A stretch of DNA of 43,717 nt from Longimicrobiales bacterium (GCA_028279425.1 JANQNV010000307.1:1-43717); one strand, 5' to 3'; positions 9,101 through 16,934 are shown, numbered from the stretch's first letter. Notes: generated from the letters alone by a model not told the origin. A program made the numbers and translations.

Positions 9101-9307
9101 CGGCGGTATCTGGAGGGCTCGTCGCAGGTGCTGCTGTTCGTACGGCAGCGACAGAAGCTCCCCAATGGCCTGGCCGAGCCCTTCGTGTTTCTGGGCCCGG
9201 CCAAGCTGCGGTTGTGGAAGGGCGCGCGTCCGATGCAGATCGAGTGGGACCTGGAGCACGCGATGCCCGGGTGGCTGTACCGGGAGGCGGCGGTGTTGGC
9301 GCGGTAG
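6167..9307 (+). CDS. PLD nuclease-SF2 helicase-DUF3427 fusion protein
   Basis: Protein of 1046 residues. Residues 1-135 form an Ala/Leu-rich helical N-terminus. Residues about 140-300 are a phospholipase-D-like nuclease domain with the LHARSW and YIGSSNLSSAAM signatures. Residues about 330-700 are an SF2 helicase: Walker A APTGVGKT (352-359), motif II DEFH (449-452), GLTATPER, and motif VI QQLGRGLR (651-658). The remainder matches the DUF3427 region common to this fusion. Related proteins occur in defence islands and are thought to process duplex DNA. The HKD-type lysine is Arg228 (HAR instead of HAK, codon AGG), a conservative but possibly activity-altering change. It is transcribed divergently from the HEPN operon and has no Shine-Dalgarno. 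A 69-bp copy of its 3' end recurs at 15642-15710. Confidence 0.9.
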   Translation: MTLPRHLLPGLYDTLVDCRLEALVDALDDDHLADLVPFDPAEAPDRLSRLFAEALRTALEAVSKPEEKAALIAHLRQAPTDTDPRLLAPGELELASPEHAKSPPRLLEIRPRLRGLAPTQPTKRRITPLADSALLMNAPGEPALAQEIQAELASADRVDLLIAFVKWSGIRLVEEPLKELIHERGGRVRVLTTTYTGASDANALAALAGWGAEVRISFDNRRTRLHARSWIFHRDTGATTAYIGSSNLSSAAMLEGLEWNVRLAALESPSLLEKITAAFESHWESEEFRPFDPNDVEQMEVVRKALDQARGGSGPDPILSFFDLKPHGYQQTMLDTLAAEREHGHTKNLVVAPTGVGKTMVAAFDYARIESQESQVRPRLLFVAHRERLLDQSLTTFRHVLKDSDFGEKLVGGARPEKGDHVFASIQSLHAGGRIDALDPEHYEVVIVDEFHHAEAPTYERLLKHLRPWILVGLTATPERHDGKDVRRWFDGRTAYEMRLWNALDLGLLAPFHYFGIHDGEDLSHVGFTRGRYDEAQLSRLYTGNDARVRLVLQEIARVMGSPTAIRALGFCVSVDHARFMAQRFTEAGVPSVAVTGDSSRVERRDAIRQLEDGTLKVLFTVDLFNAGVDIPSVDTVLFLRPTESATAFLQQLGRGLRLHESKACLTVLDFIGNAHANFRFDLRYRALLGGTGKQIRNQVEADFPFLPPGCAMRLDRVARKVALDNIRSIATQGKRWLTQELRSLGPDVSLAQFLEKTGTELGELYDGKTRSFTSLKRDTFGGEVGLGGEDWSDERRKRFARLGALLHTNDDGRLRMFRDVLEGRIERDAQARRLQLMLATTFFDREPVADLDEHLAALRNDVEFVAETCELLNVLDDRRRAAPKPWLNELEAPLAIHGRYRREEVLAGLEVTRKGRIPRVQAGVFYAEERGADLLFVTLQKTEKGFSPKTMYRDHAVSRTIFHWESQHTAHPDTPTGRRYLEGSSQVLLFVRQRQKLPNGLAEPFVFLGPAKLRLWKGARPMQIEWDLEHAMPGWLYREAAVLAR

Positions 9308-9347
9308 TGGTTCTCGGTCTCGGTATGGCTGACAGTCCAGCACCGTG

Positions 9348-10820
9348 TCACCAGATGGCATAGTTGAGCCCGACGATCAGGCCGAACCTGCGGACCATGT
9401 TCACCTCCAAGTCATCGAAGCCGACTGGAAGTCTCTTGTCTTCTCGCACCCCGGTGGGCAGTGCCTCCTGTTCACCCAGCACACCTCCGAGTAGCAGCCT
9501 AACCTTGTCACGCCACAACGAGGCAGAGGCACCGATGATCATGTCGGCCGACGTCTCCCCTTCGAGCTTGGCTCCAACCCCAACAGTGATCCCGAAGACC
9601 CCGTATACCCGGGTGTCGAACCAGACATAGGGCAGGAAGCGTGCATCGTCGACTACCCCGTCGACAGTCGGCTGAATCGAGTCGCTCTCGGTAGGCAATA
9701 GGGTGAACCTCTTGCGGGCCGACGAAGTTAGTCCAAGCCCGAACCCCGTCGAGAAGCGCCACGGCTCTCCCACACGAAGGTTGGTCGCCATGTAGGGCGA
9801 GAATGCACTCGTGTCACTCTGCGTAGGCCGCCGCTCGACGACGATGTCGAGTCGTGAGTCGTCCTGAATCGACGGCAGTGCTGCAACCAGGGAGAACCGA
9901 CTCGTGTCGCCAGCGAGCGGACGCAGCGAGTCGGCTCTGGCGGCCACCAACCGCCGGATCGAATCGACCGAGTCGAGCCATCGCTATTGTGGCGCCGAGT
10001 CGGCGGCCAGACTCCGCGCAGCCGCCGCCGCCAACGCCAACCGGGGGCATTTCGGGAACGAAGATGCGGCCTCCGTAGCACGGGCCGCGAGGTCTCGCGA
10101 GGCGGCGGAGTAGGCGCCCAGAGTCGCGCGTGATGCTACGAGTCGCTCGCTCAAGAAGTCCTCAAGGCCATCCACTAGACGAAGCGCCGCCGCCGCACTC
10201 GTCTGAAGCTCACCCGCCGTCGCCGTACTCTGGTAGAGTTCGCCTGTTCTCTCAGCGACCGCACTGGATGCGCGGTCCACTTCCTGACGGACTAGAGTCG
10301 CAGTTTCGGCGAAGCTCTCACGAAGCGCCTCGACGTGCTTTCGGTCGAGCCTCATCGAATCGCTGATCGATTGGGCGAGGGCCTCGTCAGCATCGGGAAC
10401 CTCTGCTAGACAGAAGGCTTCCTCCTCAATCGGTCCCCACGCGAAGGCGCGGCGCCCTTCGACGTTGAGTGTCGACGCAGCCTGTCGATCCGTCGGCGGA
10501 TCGACGAACTCCGGTATGCCAAGACCCAAACCGGACGCTTTCAGAAATGCGGCTGGCGTCGCCCCGGTGGTGGAGGTGCGGTCCACGCTCATCCGGTAGT
10601 TGTAGAGGAACGGATTGATATTCTGAATTACGATCCGAAGAGGCTTTCCCGCCGCCACGGAATCCGACTTGGGTTCCGCGCCTGGTCGGAGTGCGTCCAA
10701 GCTCACGCTTGGGATCGGGGCAGGCGTGGACCCGGTCGGCGCCGGCGTGCTTGATGAGCAGGCCGTGACTGCAGCGGCCACTGCTAGGCTGAATGCACGC
10801 GCCACGCATGTTCTACGCAC
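9348..10820 (-). pseudogene. Lipoprotein/outer-membrane protein gene interrupted by an in-frame amber codon
   Basis: One reading frame from a GTG at 10820 to 9348 (491 codons) contains a single internal TAG at 9986-9984. The 278-residue N-terminal part has a lipoprotein signal (lipobox ending at Cys21, AVTAC) and a long Ala-rich helical region (about 130-270) that looks like a coiled coil. After the stop the frame continues smoothly (WLDSVDSIRRLVAARADSL), then gives a beta-rich segment ending in aromatic NYAIW, typical of an outer-membrane strand. Upstream GAAGG is 10 bases from the GTG. I read this as one gene with a recent nonsense mutation, though two separate proteins or read-through are possible. 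I do not recognise the family. The 3' end is convergent with the PLD-helicase gene, 40 bases away. Confidence 0.6.
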
Positions 10821-12021
10821 GGCCAGGGCCCTTCAAGAAGAACCGGGAAAGGACCCGATGGCGGCGAACAGTCCGGTTGCCTGCTTGAGTTGACCGGGTA
10901 TCGAGTGCATCGAGGCCCCTAGGTTGAAGAGGGAGGAGTTCACGTCTGGCGATCGTCCGCGAAGCGAGCGAGACCATCGCAACTAATGCTCAGACGGACA
11001 GCTCCAACTGCATTTCCAATCCGACGCGACGGACTGCCCCGGAAGGAGGGAGGACTGGCAAGGCCCTCTCGAGTCCCACCCATCGACCGCCAATGCGGCG
11101 ATCTATCCTCCTGGGATTCCTCATGCCAGGACCACCGGTGACCAACCCGGGACTGGCCCAACGCCTCGCACCCCCGATCACGAAAACGACCGACCGAACT
11201 CGCATCCGGTCGTATGTGAGGCTAGGCAGAACCCCACGGCACGCCGCCGGCCGACGCAGACCGTGGGGCCGAATGCGGGCGGGCCCGAGGCGGCGCTGAC
11301 CTGCATGGACCGGGGCAGAGGCGGCCTGAGGTCCGGAGTCGCGCTTGCAACGGTGACCGTCGCCGCGTTCGCGATGCAGCCGTTCGGGTCGTCGCCAGAC
11401 GCCGTAGGGCCGATTGCCGCAGAACGCGGCGTTGTGAGATGTCGTCGAGAGGTGTGAATCTTGGCATTTATGGCAGCCCTCGGCTCGCCGTTCTCCTACC
11501 TCTCGACGTCGGCTCCATCGGTGAATTGAACGCCGGCCCGCACGAGGGAGGGGAGGTGCGAGCTGCTGAGTCATCGTCTGCGGTCCTGGGCCGTCTGGAT
11601 CAGCTTGAAGATCATGGTCAGGCCCCAGTCCTCGGGCCGGGTCCCTTTGTTGCTCGGTCGCGGTCGTCCGAGGAAAGAAAGACCAGCTACCAGATCGGGC
11701 GCGCCTTCCACGCTCGATCGCTCAGAAACTGGGAGCGCCCTCCAACCCGTCGAAGAGAGGTCTGGCTCCCAGAAGTCTCCCTCTTCGAAAGCACGTCGGC
11801 GGGGGCTGGAAGGGTCTCACCCAGGTCCTCCCGTTTGAGGAACGCGAACCGACTGGCGAAAAGTCACCCGACGATCCTCGGGGGATGCGGCGACGAGCCG
11901 CCGTGACGACCGGCTCGTCGGCGATGACCTCCCGTCGTGTGCCGCCGCACTTGACTTCGACGGCGGCAGAAACGTAGCATACCGGCAGGCCCCCCGGATA
12001 ACCTGAACTGTGGAGGACGCC
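10821..12021. other. 1.2-kb gap without an intact gene
   Basis: No frame here has a convincing family match or start site. The one identifiable element is the IS256-like transposase relic at 11496-11680. The flanking sequence is probably more decayed mobile DNA and the promoter region of the following operon, but I cannot show this from the sequence. Confidence 0.45.
11496..11680 (-). pseudogene. IS256-family transposase relic (C-terminal fragment)
   Basis: Read on the minus strand in three successive frames, this gives RATKGPGPRT, then GLTMIFKLIQTAQDRRR, then LSSSHLPSLVRAGVQF and TDGADVER followed by TAG. Together they match the conserved tail of IS256/Mutator-type transposases (R-x-TKG, MxFKL, W-RRL, HL-x-LVRAGVxFxDG). 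Two frameshifts are needed to join them, the upstream catalytic part is not recognisable, and no terminal inverted repeats were found. It is a dead remnant marking past transposition next to the defence cluster. Confidence 0.55.
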
Positions 12022-12942
12022 ATGCTGGTTGATCGCTTCCCGCGGGTGCCGGATTACCGGGCGACGGGGTTGTTGGACGGGCAGGCTGGGCACGACGTCG
12101 GTAGACGCCGAGTAGTGGGCGGCAAGTATCTCTTGCGTGTCCTTTGCGTGCTGCCGACGGTGAGTTGTGCGGACGGGGGCCCGCTTGAGGTGCCTGATAC
12201 TCAAGCACCTCGAGCTGTTGCGGCGTCAATCGACTCTGGTTCTCGATCAGAGTTGGTCAAGGTCAGGGCGTCGGCGACGGGCGTGGGGGGGGCCGAGTTC
12301 GAGCAAGAGCTATCGTTCAGACTACGTGAACTGGAGGACGGGGTAGCGGTGGATCGGCTCGACGCGCCGTCGGCAATCGCGATGCAATGGCGTGGGGAGC
12401 GGCCGAGACCAGTACGTGGGCCGATCGCTTCGAGTTCGTTGACACTATCCGGGGGCCTTCAAGCCTTCGATCGCCACGGTGCCTCCATCGACCCTGCTTC
12501 GGAAGCGGAGGCCGCCGCCAGGCGCGAATCACTTGGTCTTGCTCCGCGAGTACGCGGCGCCTCCGTTAGGCCCACCCGGCCGGGTGATGCGGCCGCGAGG
12601 GTCGGCCGTCGCCTGACGCCTGAGTCCGGTGCGAAGCTTCTCGCCGACCTTCGTGCCATGGCTGGCGAAGGAACCGCAATGGTGGACGGTCGACTCAAGT
12701 TTGAGCGGGCCGGAGAAGGTGGTGTGACCACGTGGGTCTTCGATCCGAGGGTGGGAGGTGTCGTCGCGACCACGTCGAGACGACCCGACAATGTCGAAGT
12801 CCGAACGCGCTTCCTCTTTCGCCCCGACGGCGAGGACGGATTCGCCCGGTCTGAAGCGAAGACTGAATGGGTTGGTGAGTCCGGGGAGGTACTGCGAACA
12901 GTCGAGGTCACTTTCACCGCCGAAAGGGGAGGCGGATCATGA
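12022..12942 (+). CDS. Hypothetical secreted or lipoprotein, operon gene 1
   Basis: Unrecognised protein of 306 residues, first gene of a three-gene overlapping operon. I chose the ATG at 12022 because GGAGG lies 5 bases upstream. A hydrophobic stretch (LLRVLCVLPTVSC) followed by a possible lipobox cysteine begins about 36 residues in, so a GTG at 12115 (giving 276 residues and a classical lipoprotein signal) is an alternative. The rest is soluble, with a Ser/Thr/Asp-rich beta-type C-terminal half (about 215-300) such as RLKFERAGEGGVTTWVFDP. The TGA overlaps the ATG of the lipase-like gene (ATGA), so translation is coupled. It might be a periplasmic partner of that enzyme; this is inference from position only. 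Confidence 0.6.
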   Translation: MLVDRFPRVPDYRATGLLDGQAGHDVGRRRVVGGKYLLRVLCVLPTVSCADGGPLEVPDTQAPRAVAASIDSGSRSELVKVRASATGVGGAEFEQELSFRLRELEDGVAVDRLDAPSAIAMQWRGERPRPVRGPIASSSLTLSGGLQAFDRHGASIDPASEAEAAARRESLGLAPRVRGASVRPTRPGDAAARVGRRLTPESGAKLLADLRAMAGEGTAMVDGRLKFERAGEGGVTTWVFDPRVGGVVATTSRRPDNVEVRTRFLFRPDGEDGFARSEAKTEWVGESGEVLRTVEVTFTAERGGGS

Positions 12943-14408
12943 ACACGTTCGCACGTTTGGCCACCTGCTTGGGATTGTCCTCGGCCGTTGTGATGCCGAT
13001 GCCCGAAACCGTGAGGGCGCAGACGACAGACGCGGTTTTCGTTCACGGTGCCATGCAGTCGGGGCACGAGTGGCAGTTCATCGTACCCGATTTGGAAGCA
13101 AACCACCCGCTGCTCGGGTACGCACCCACCCTAACCAGTGATCAGACCTACGACGTCCAGGCGACTCAGCTCGCTCAGCGCCTTTCGACCACGTACCCGG
13201 GCCAGTCTGACGTTGCAGCGATCACCCATAGCAACGGCGGGGTGGTGCTGAGGAAGTACCTGCAGAATACGTCTTCACCAGTGGTGGATCGGCATCTCTC
13301 GCTGGGTTCGCCCCACCGCGGGGCTTACCTGGCGCAGGCGATTCTTGATGGTACGCTTCCGTATTGGGCCCTTAACCTGGCGTGGGAGATTACCTCGACC
13401 GTCGGTTGGTTTGCCTTCAACGATGACATCGACTGGCCGACCCTGTGGTTCGGAGGTACACCGGGTCCGATCATAGAACTGCTATCCTCCGACTTCTACG
13501 ATTTCTTGGTACTTGGACTTCCCCTTGCCTTCAAGGATGAGCTCGGCTTTTTGGCAGTGTCCAAGTTTGGTGGGCCGACGACTGCCCTGGTTGCGCAGAT
13601 GTCGCCCTTCTCTTCGACCTTTGCGCAGTTGAACTCTTCCGCGAGCTTGGCGGCCGAAGCCGCTGCGCTCAGTGGCGGAAGGGTCAGTATCTCGACCAGC
13701 TTCGAACCGAGTTTGGCGCCCTACATGGCAGTTACGGGAAACCAGTCTTTCGGTCGCTTCAAGGCCCTAGCCTGGGAGAACGTACGTCAGGATCTCGCGA
13801 TATTCGCCTACGACGCCTACTTCTACTACCTGGGCCATGCAAACCCGCAACTGAGCGGTAACGCCTACAAGTGGTGGGATCTTTGGTTTGCCCTCTCGCT
13901 GATCCCGTCGGACTGGGAGTACTTTGTTGGTTCTGGTGGCCTCGGTCAGCATGATGGTATCGTGCCGTGGGTTTCGTCTGCCCACCCGGGGTCGACTGCG
14001 AACTACGAACTCCCCTACGTGCAAACGTGGGTCCATCACTACGAGCAGCAAGACGACGTCCCGAACCACAACAACGACACGTTCCGCATCCTGATGTCGA
14101 ACGCCATTGATGCGGACCTGGGCATCGAGTTCCCCCCGCCCCCACCACCTCCGCTGGCCAGCTCCATATCCGGCCCGACATCCGTGCGCCCCGGAGAGGC
14201 CTGTGCTTGGTCGGCGGTAACTAGTGGCGGGTTGGGCCCCTATAGCTATCAGTGGTCGGGGGTCCTGAGCGGATCAGCGTCGCAGTTTCTCGGATCGGTG
14301 CCGCAGTCGGGATGGCTCAACTTGACCGTTACTTCTGCAGACCAGCAGCAAGCGAGTTCACAGGTCTACGTTTCGGTATCTGGGTCGGCCCCGGAATGCG
14401 TCTTCTGA
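12939..14408 (+). CDS. Secreted alpha/beta-hydrolase (lipase-like) with C-terminal Ig-like domain
   Basis: Protein of 489 residues with a signal peptide (cleavage likely after VRA, residue 27). The hydrolase domain has an oxyanion-type FVHG (34-37) and the nucleophile elbow THSNGG with Ser98, like the GHSMGG of PGAP1/triacylglycerol lipases. Candidate triad partners are Asp339 (GQHDGIVPW) and His366 or His367 (WVHHYE). A proline-only linker around residue 400 leads to an Ig/PKD-like beta domain of about 80 residues. It probably cleaves esters or lipids outside the cytoplasm; the substrate is unknown. A strong GGGGAGG precedes the ATG at 12939, which overlaps the stop of the previous gene. The next gene overlaps its 3' end by 13 bases. 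Confidence 0.8.
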   Translation: MNTFARLATCLGLSSAVVMPMPETVRAQTTDAVFVHGAMQSGHEWQFIVPDLEANHPLLGYAPTLTSDQTYDVQATQLAQRLSTTYPGQSDVAAITHSNGGVVLRKYLQNTSSPVVDRHLSLGSPHRGAYLAQAILDGTLPYWALNLAWEITSTVGWFAFNDDIDWPTLWFGGTPGPIIELLSSDFYDFLVLGLPLAFKDELGFLAVSKFGGPTTALVAQMSPFSSTFAQLNSSASLAAEAAALSGGRVSISTSFEPSLAPYMAVTGNQSFGRFKALAWENVRQDLAIFAYDAYFYYLGHANPQLSGNAYKWWDLWFALSLIPSDWEYFVGSGGLGQHDGIVPWVSSAHPGSTANYELPYVQTWVHHYEQQDDVPNHNNDTFRILMSNAIDADLGIEFPPPPPPPLASSISGPTSVRPGEACAWSAVTSGGLGPYSYQWSGVLSGSASQFLGSVPQSGWLNLTVTSADQQQASSQVYVSVSGSAPECVF

Positions 14409-15574
14409 CAGGGCCCATGGGGTGGCGCGGCGTCGGGCTGGCCTTGGTGGTTGCGGCTGGCGGGGCTTGCTCCGACCCGTCGGCCCCCGGCCCGCCAGAG
14501 GGGGATCTCCTCTGGCGGGTCGAATCATCGTCGGCGAGAACCCTCCCTCTGGTCCTCAACGAACAGGTTTTGTTCGGTTCCCAGGACGGATCCGTGTTTG
14601 CCCTGTGGCGCGAAGGAGGTGGCCAGGCCTGGCGGACTCAGCTGAACAGAGGGCGAATTCGAGGTAGTCGCCTCTTGTCGAGTGCGGGCGTGGTCGTGGT
14701 GCCCGCCTACGAGCTTTGGGCGGTTGACCCCGCTTCGGGGGGAGTGCTGTGGTCCTTCGGGGGGCCGGACGGAGCGGCCGGAACCCGGGATGGTGCTGTG
14801 TCGGGCGACACCATCTTTGCGGCGTCCGCCTTGGGTTGGGCCTCTTCGTTGGACGCCGCCACCGGGCAAGCTCATTGGAGCGTCGACCTCGGGGAGTCTG
14901 TGTTTTCGCCGGTCGTTGCGGGCGACAGGGTACTCTTCGCGACGCGGGGCTTCTTCGGTCAGGCCGAGCGAGAGGGGCCACTTGGCGCGGGCCACATCGT
15001 TGCCCTCCGTCGCTCAGACGGAGAGGAACTCTGGCGTTTCGAGCTCCCTGACTCGGTGGGCTTCCCGCTTTCCGGCGGCGCCGTCAGTGCGGGAGTCGTG
15101 TGGGAGGATCAGTTGATTGTCTCGGGCAAGGCAGCCTGGGTCTACGCTGTGAGGATTGCCGACGGGGAGTTGCTCTGGTCACGGCCCAATGGGGACACTC
15201 CGCCCGTTGGTGGCTACCACCTGCCTCCGACGATTCTGGGCGACGTGGCCGTACTCTCCACGTCGAACAACCGGCTCGAGGGCTGGGATGTGAGGTCGGG
15301 CGATCGCAGGTGGAGCTGGGATGTGCCGACGACTGTGACTCCGGCAGCGACCTGGCAGGGGTATGTGTTCGCGTTTGACGGGCCGGTCACAGTGGGGACC
15401 CCGGAAGGAGCGATCCTCTCACAGACCGGCGGCTTGGGACCTAGTGGGGGCGTGGGCTACTTCAACGGGACGGTCGCGCCCGACGGCACCATGTACACGT
15501 TGGGCAATGCCCATTTCACGGAAGGGGGCGGGGTTTACATCTACTCGCTTCGCCCGCCGGTCGCCGTACGATAG
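14396..15574 (+). CDS. PQQ-like beta-propeller lipoprotein
   Basis: Protein of 392 residues made of repeated beta-propeller blades of the PQQ/BamB type, seen as recurring units such as SVFALWREGGGQAWR, YAVRIADGELLWSR and GWDVRSGDRRWSW. The N-terminus is hydrophobic (VGLALVVAAGGAC) and probably a lipoprotein signal, although the residues before the Cys are not a perfect lipobox. Such propellers are usually extracytoplasmic scaffolds; no catalytic site is visible. The ATG at 14396 overlaps the lipase gene by 13 bases; an ATG at 14417 with AGGG just upstream is an alternative. Position suggests co-expression with the hydrolase. Confidence 0.75.
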   Translation: MRLLTGPMGWRGVGLALVVAAGGACSDPSAPGPPEGDLLWRVESSSARTLPLVLNEQVLFGSQDGSVFALWREGGGQAWRTQLNRGRIRGSRLLSSAGVVVVPAYELWAVDPASGGVLWSFGGPDGAAGTRDGAVSGDTIFAASALGWASSLDAATGQAHWSVDLGESVFSPVVAGDRVLFATRGFFGQAEREGPLGAGHIVALRRSDGEELWRFELPDSVGFPLSGGAVSAGVVWEDQLIVSGKAAWVYAVRIADGELLWSRPNGDTPPVGGYHLPPTILGDVAVLSTSNNRLEGWDVRSGDRRWSWDVPTTVTPAATWQGYVFAFDGPVTVGTPEGAILSQTGGLGPSGGVGYFNGTVAPDGTMYTLGNAHFTEGGGVYIYSLRPPVAVR

Positions 15575-15992
15575 GGGCATGCGGGGCGCTTACCAACCGC
15601 CGCCGCTTCACGCTTCAATAGGTCGCCCTGCTCGACACCAGGATCGAGTGGGATCTGGAGCACGCGATGCCCGGGTGGCTGTATCGGGAGGCGGCGGTGT
15701 CGGCGCGTAGTGGGTGCGGTCCAGGCTCGCGGCTCCTTCGGCGATAGTCGCTGTAAGACTCACTACTGCCTGCCGTTCCTGCTGGATCGGCTCGCGTGGT
15801 AAGGCCTCGCAACGCGGCTCTGGTGTCCAGTTCTCGAGCATCTCAGGTGGAGCTGACAGCGGCCCCGACCTTGGTGCTGAGGGGGCGTCCAGCCTACGCG
15901 AACTCGGCCGACAGCCGGTGGCCTGCGCCCCGTGACGTTCTGGGGCTGATCTTTGACCACCGAGCGCAGAAGATGGGGCGGGGCACGTCCGT
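15575..15992. other. Intergenic debris between propeller gene and SLATT-like gene
   Basis: No intact gene is visible. It contains the 69-bp copy of the PLD-helicase 3' end. The roughly 280 bases after that copy have open frames on the minus strand but no family I recognise. No terminator with a T-run is seen for either flanking gene. Confidence 0.4.
15642..15710 (+). pseudogene. Duplicated 3' end of the PLD-helicase gene
   Basis: This 69-base segment matches 9238-9307, the last 70 bases of the PLD-helicase gene including the stop, with three substitutions and one missing base. It would encode IEWDLEHAMPGWLYREAAV, matching that protein's C-terminus. Two of the changes are synonymous third-position C/T differences, which suggests divergence from a related allele or an old duplicate. 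No upstream helicase sequence precedes it here. Confidence 0.8.
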
Positions 15993-16664
15993 TCACTTCG
16001 GATCCTCAATGGCCCCTTTCGGCGCAGGTGTCTCCAATTCCTGCAGCACCTGCATCCGCTCTGCGAGCTCCTCGTTTTCCGATTGCTCCGCGCGAGTAAT
16101 GGCGTCTAGGATCAGGCTCATTAGCTCATGGACATTCACTGGGCCACATTCAAGCTGCGCGCGCCGGATCTGGTTCTCGGTTCTGCGAATGGCGTATCTG
16201 AGGTGGAAGGCTCGATGCGCTGCGCCGGCGGCCCGCACGTCGGGTCGGAAGAACAGTCGTAGGGTCTGCGCGGCTACGACGGAGAAGGCGGCGATGGCGA
16301 CCCAGTTGGAGGGGCCTCCGGTAAGGTCCTGGGGCGAGACGAACACCGAGGCAAGAGCGGCCCCCACCGAGTATTCGGTGGCAGCCAGGCCCCGCGCTGC
16401 GAAGCGAAGGCGCCGCGCCTGCGACTCCTGCCGTGCGAGCGCCTCTCGCGCTTCGTCCAGACGCAGTACTCGCTCCCGCTCCGTGTCCTCGAGGTCCATC
16501 AGGGGATCAGGGACCATCGCGTCGGGTCCATCTATCTCGTGCTCCGAGGCCTTCGCCCTCTGCCGCCAGCTTAGGTAGAACGAGATCAATGTGATGAGGA
16601 GGGAAGTGGCGGCGATACTAGTCGAAATGACCTCAAAGTCGACCGGAAGTGTCGGGATTTGCAT
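15993..16664 (-). CDS. SLATT-like membrane protein
   Basis: Protein of 223 residues with an N-terminal membrane segment (about 11-33), a charged helical linker, and a helical hairpin of two further membrane segments (about 89-109 and 120-139). This is followed directly by RPDVRAAGAAHRAFHLRYA (140-158) and a long charged helix. The order 'two TM helices, then an Arg/Ala-rich helix with H-RA-x-RYA' is the signature of SLATT domains. These are proposed pore-forming effectors in nucleotide-signal conflict systems such as those with SMODS or SLOG partners. No such partner gene is next to it, and the extra N-terminal membrane segment is not standard. The ATG at 16664 has no clear Shine-Dalgarno. 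Confidence 0.5.
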   Translation of the reverse strand: MQIPTLPVDFEVISTSIAATSLLITLISFYLSWRQRAKASEHEIDGPDAMVPDPLMDLEDTERERVLRLDEAREALARQESQARRLRFAARGLAATEYSVGAALASVFVSPQDLTGGPSNWVAIAAFSVVAAQTLRLFFRPDVRAAGAAHRAFHLRYAIRRTENQIRRAQLECGPVNVHELMSLILDAITRAEQSENEELAERMQVLQELETPAPKGAIEDPK

Positions 16665-16717
16665 TTGACAGGGTCAGTTGGGGTTTGGCTGGTCTTCGTA
16701 GTCGGGTCGCGCAACCC

Positions 16718-16934
16718 TCACAGCAGGTCCTCCAGCCGCTCATGTATCCGAGTCGCGACTCGACGAAATCCCTTCCGCGTCGGATGCAACTCGTCCGACC
16801 ACCACTCTCGGTACTCCCTCGGAAGGGTGGTTGAGAGCACGCCGCGGAGGTCTACGAAGCTGACGTGCTGGAGCCCCGGCGAGCCGGCGATGCCCGCGAG
16901 CACTCGATTGAACCGGTCAATCAAGGCCTTCATC
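16718..16934 (-). pseudogene. C-terminal fragment of an SGNH-hydrolase-like gene
   Basis: A minus-strand frame ending at 16718 encodes about 72 residues beginning MKALIDRFNRVLAGI, continuing HVSFVDLRGVL and WWSDELHPTRKGF, and ending in a helix. The D-E-L-H piece fits block V (DxxH) of SGNH/GDSL esterases and the VDLR strand fits the segment before it. The similarity stops abruptly near 16935, where plus-strand LRR coding begins. It is therefore probably a gene tail whose 5' part was replaced. Confidence 0.5.

Noticed and set aside
6167..9307. PLD-helicase as part of a DISARM or BREX system
   Set aside because: None of drmA, drmB, pglZ, brxL or brxC is present; the PLD-DUF3427 architecture is not a DISARM drmC or a BREX subunit.
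9984..9986. Amber codon as a pyrrolysine or other recoding site
   Set aside because: No supporting structure or pyl genes are visible; a nonsense mutation or sequencing error is simpler.
10990..11574. 194-codon minus-strand frame downstream of the IS256 relic
   Set aside because: Its first part is in the wrong frame relative to the transposase tail and the rest is Arg-rich sequence without motifs.
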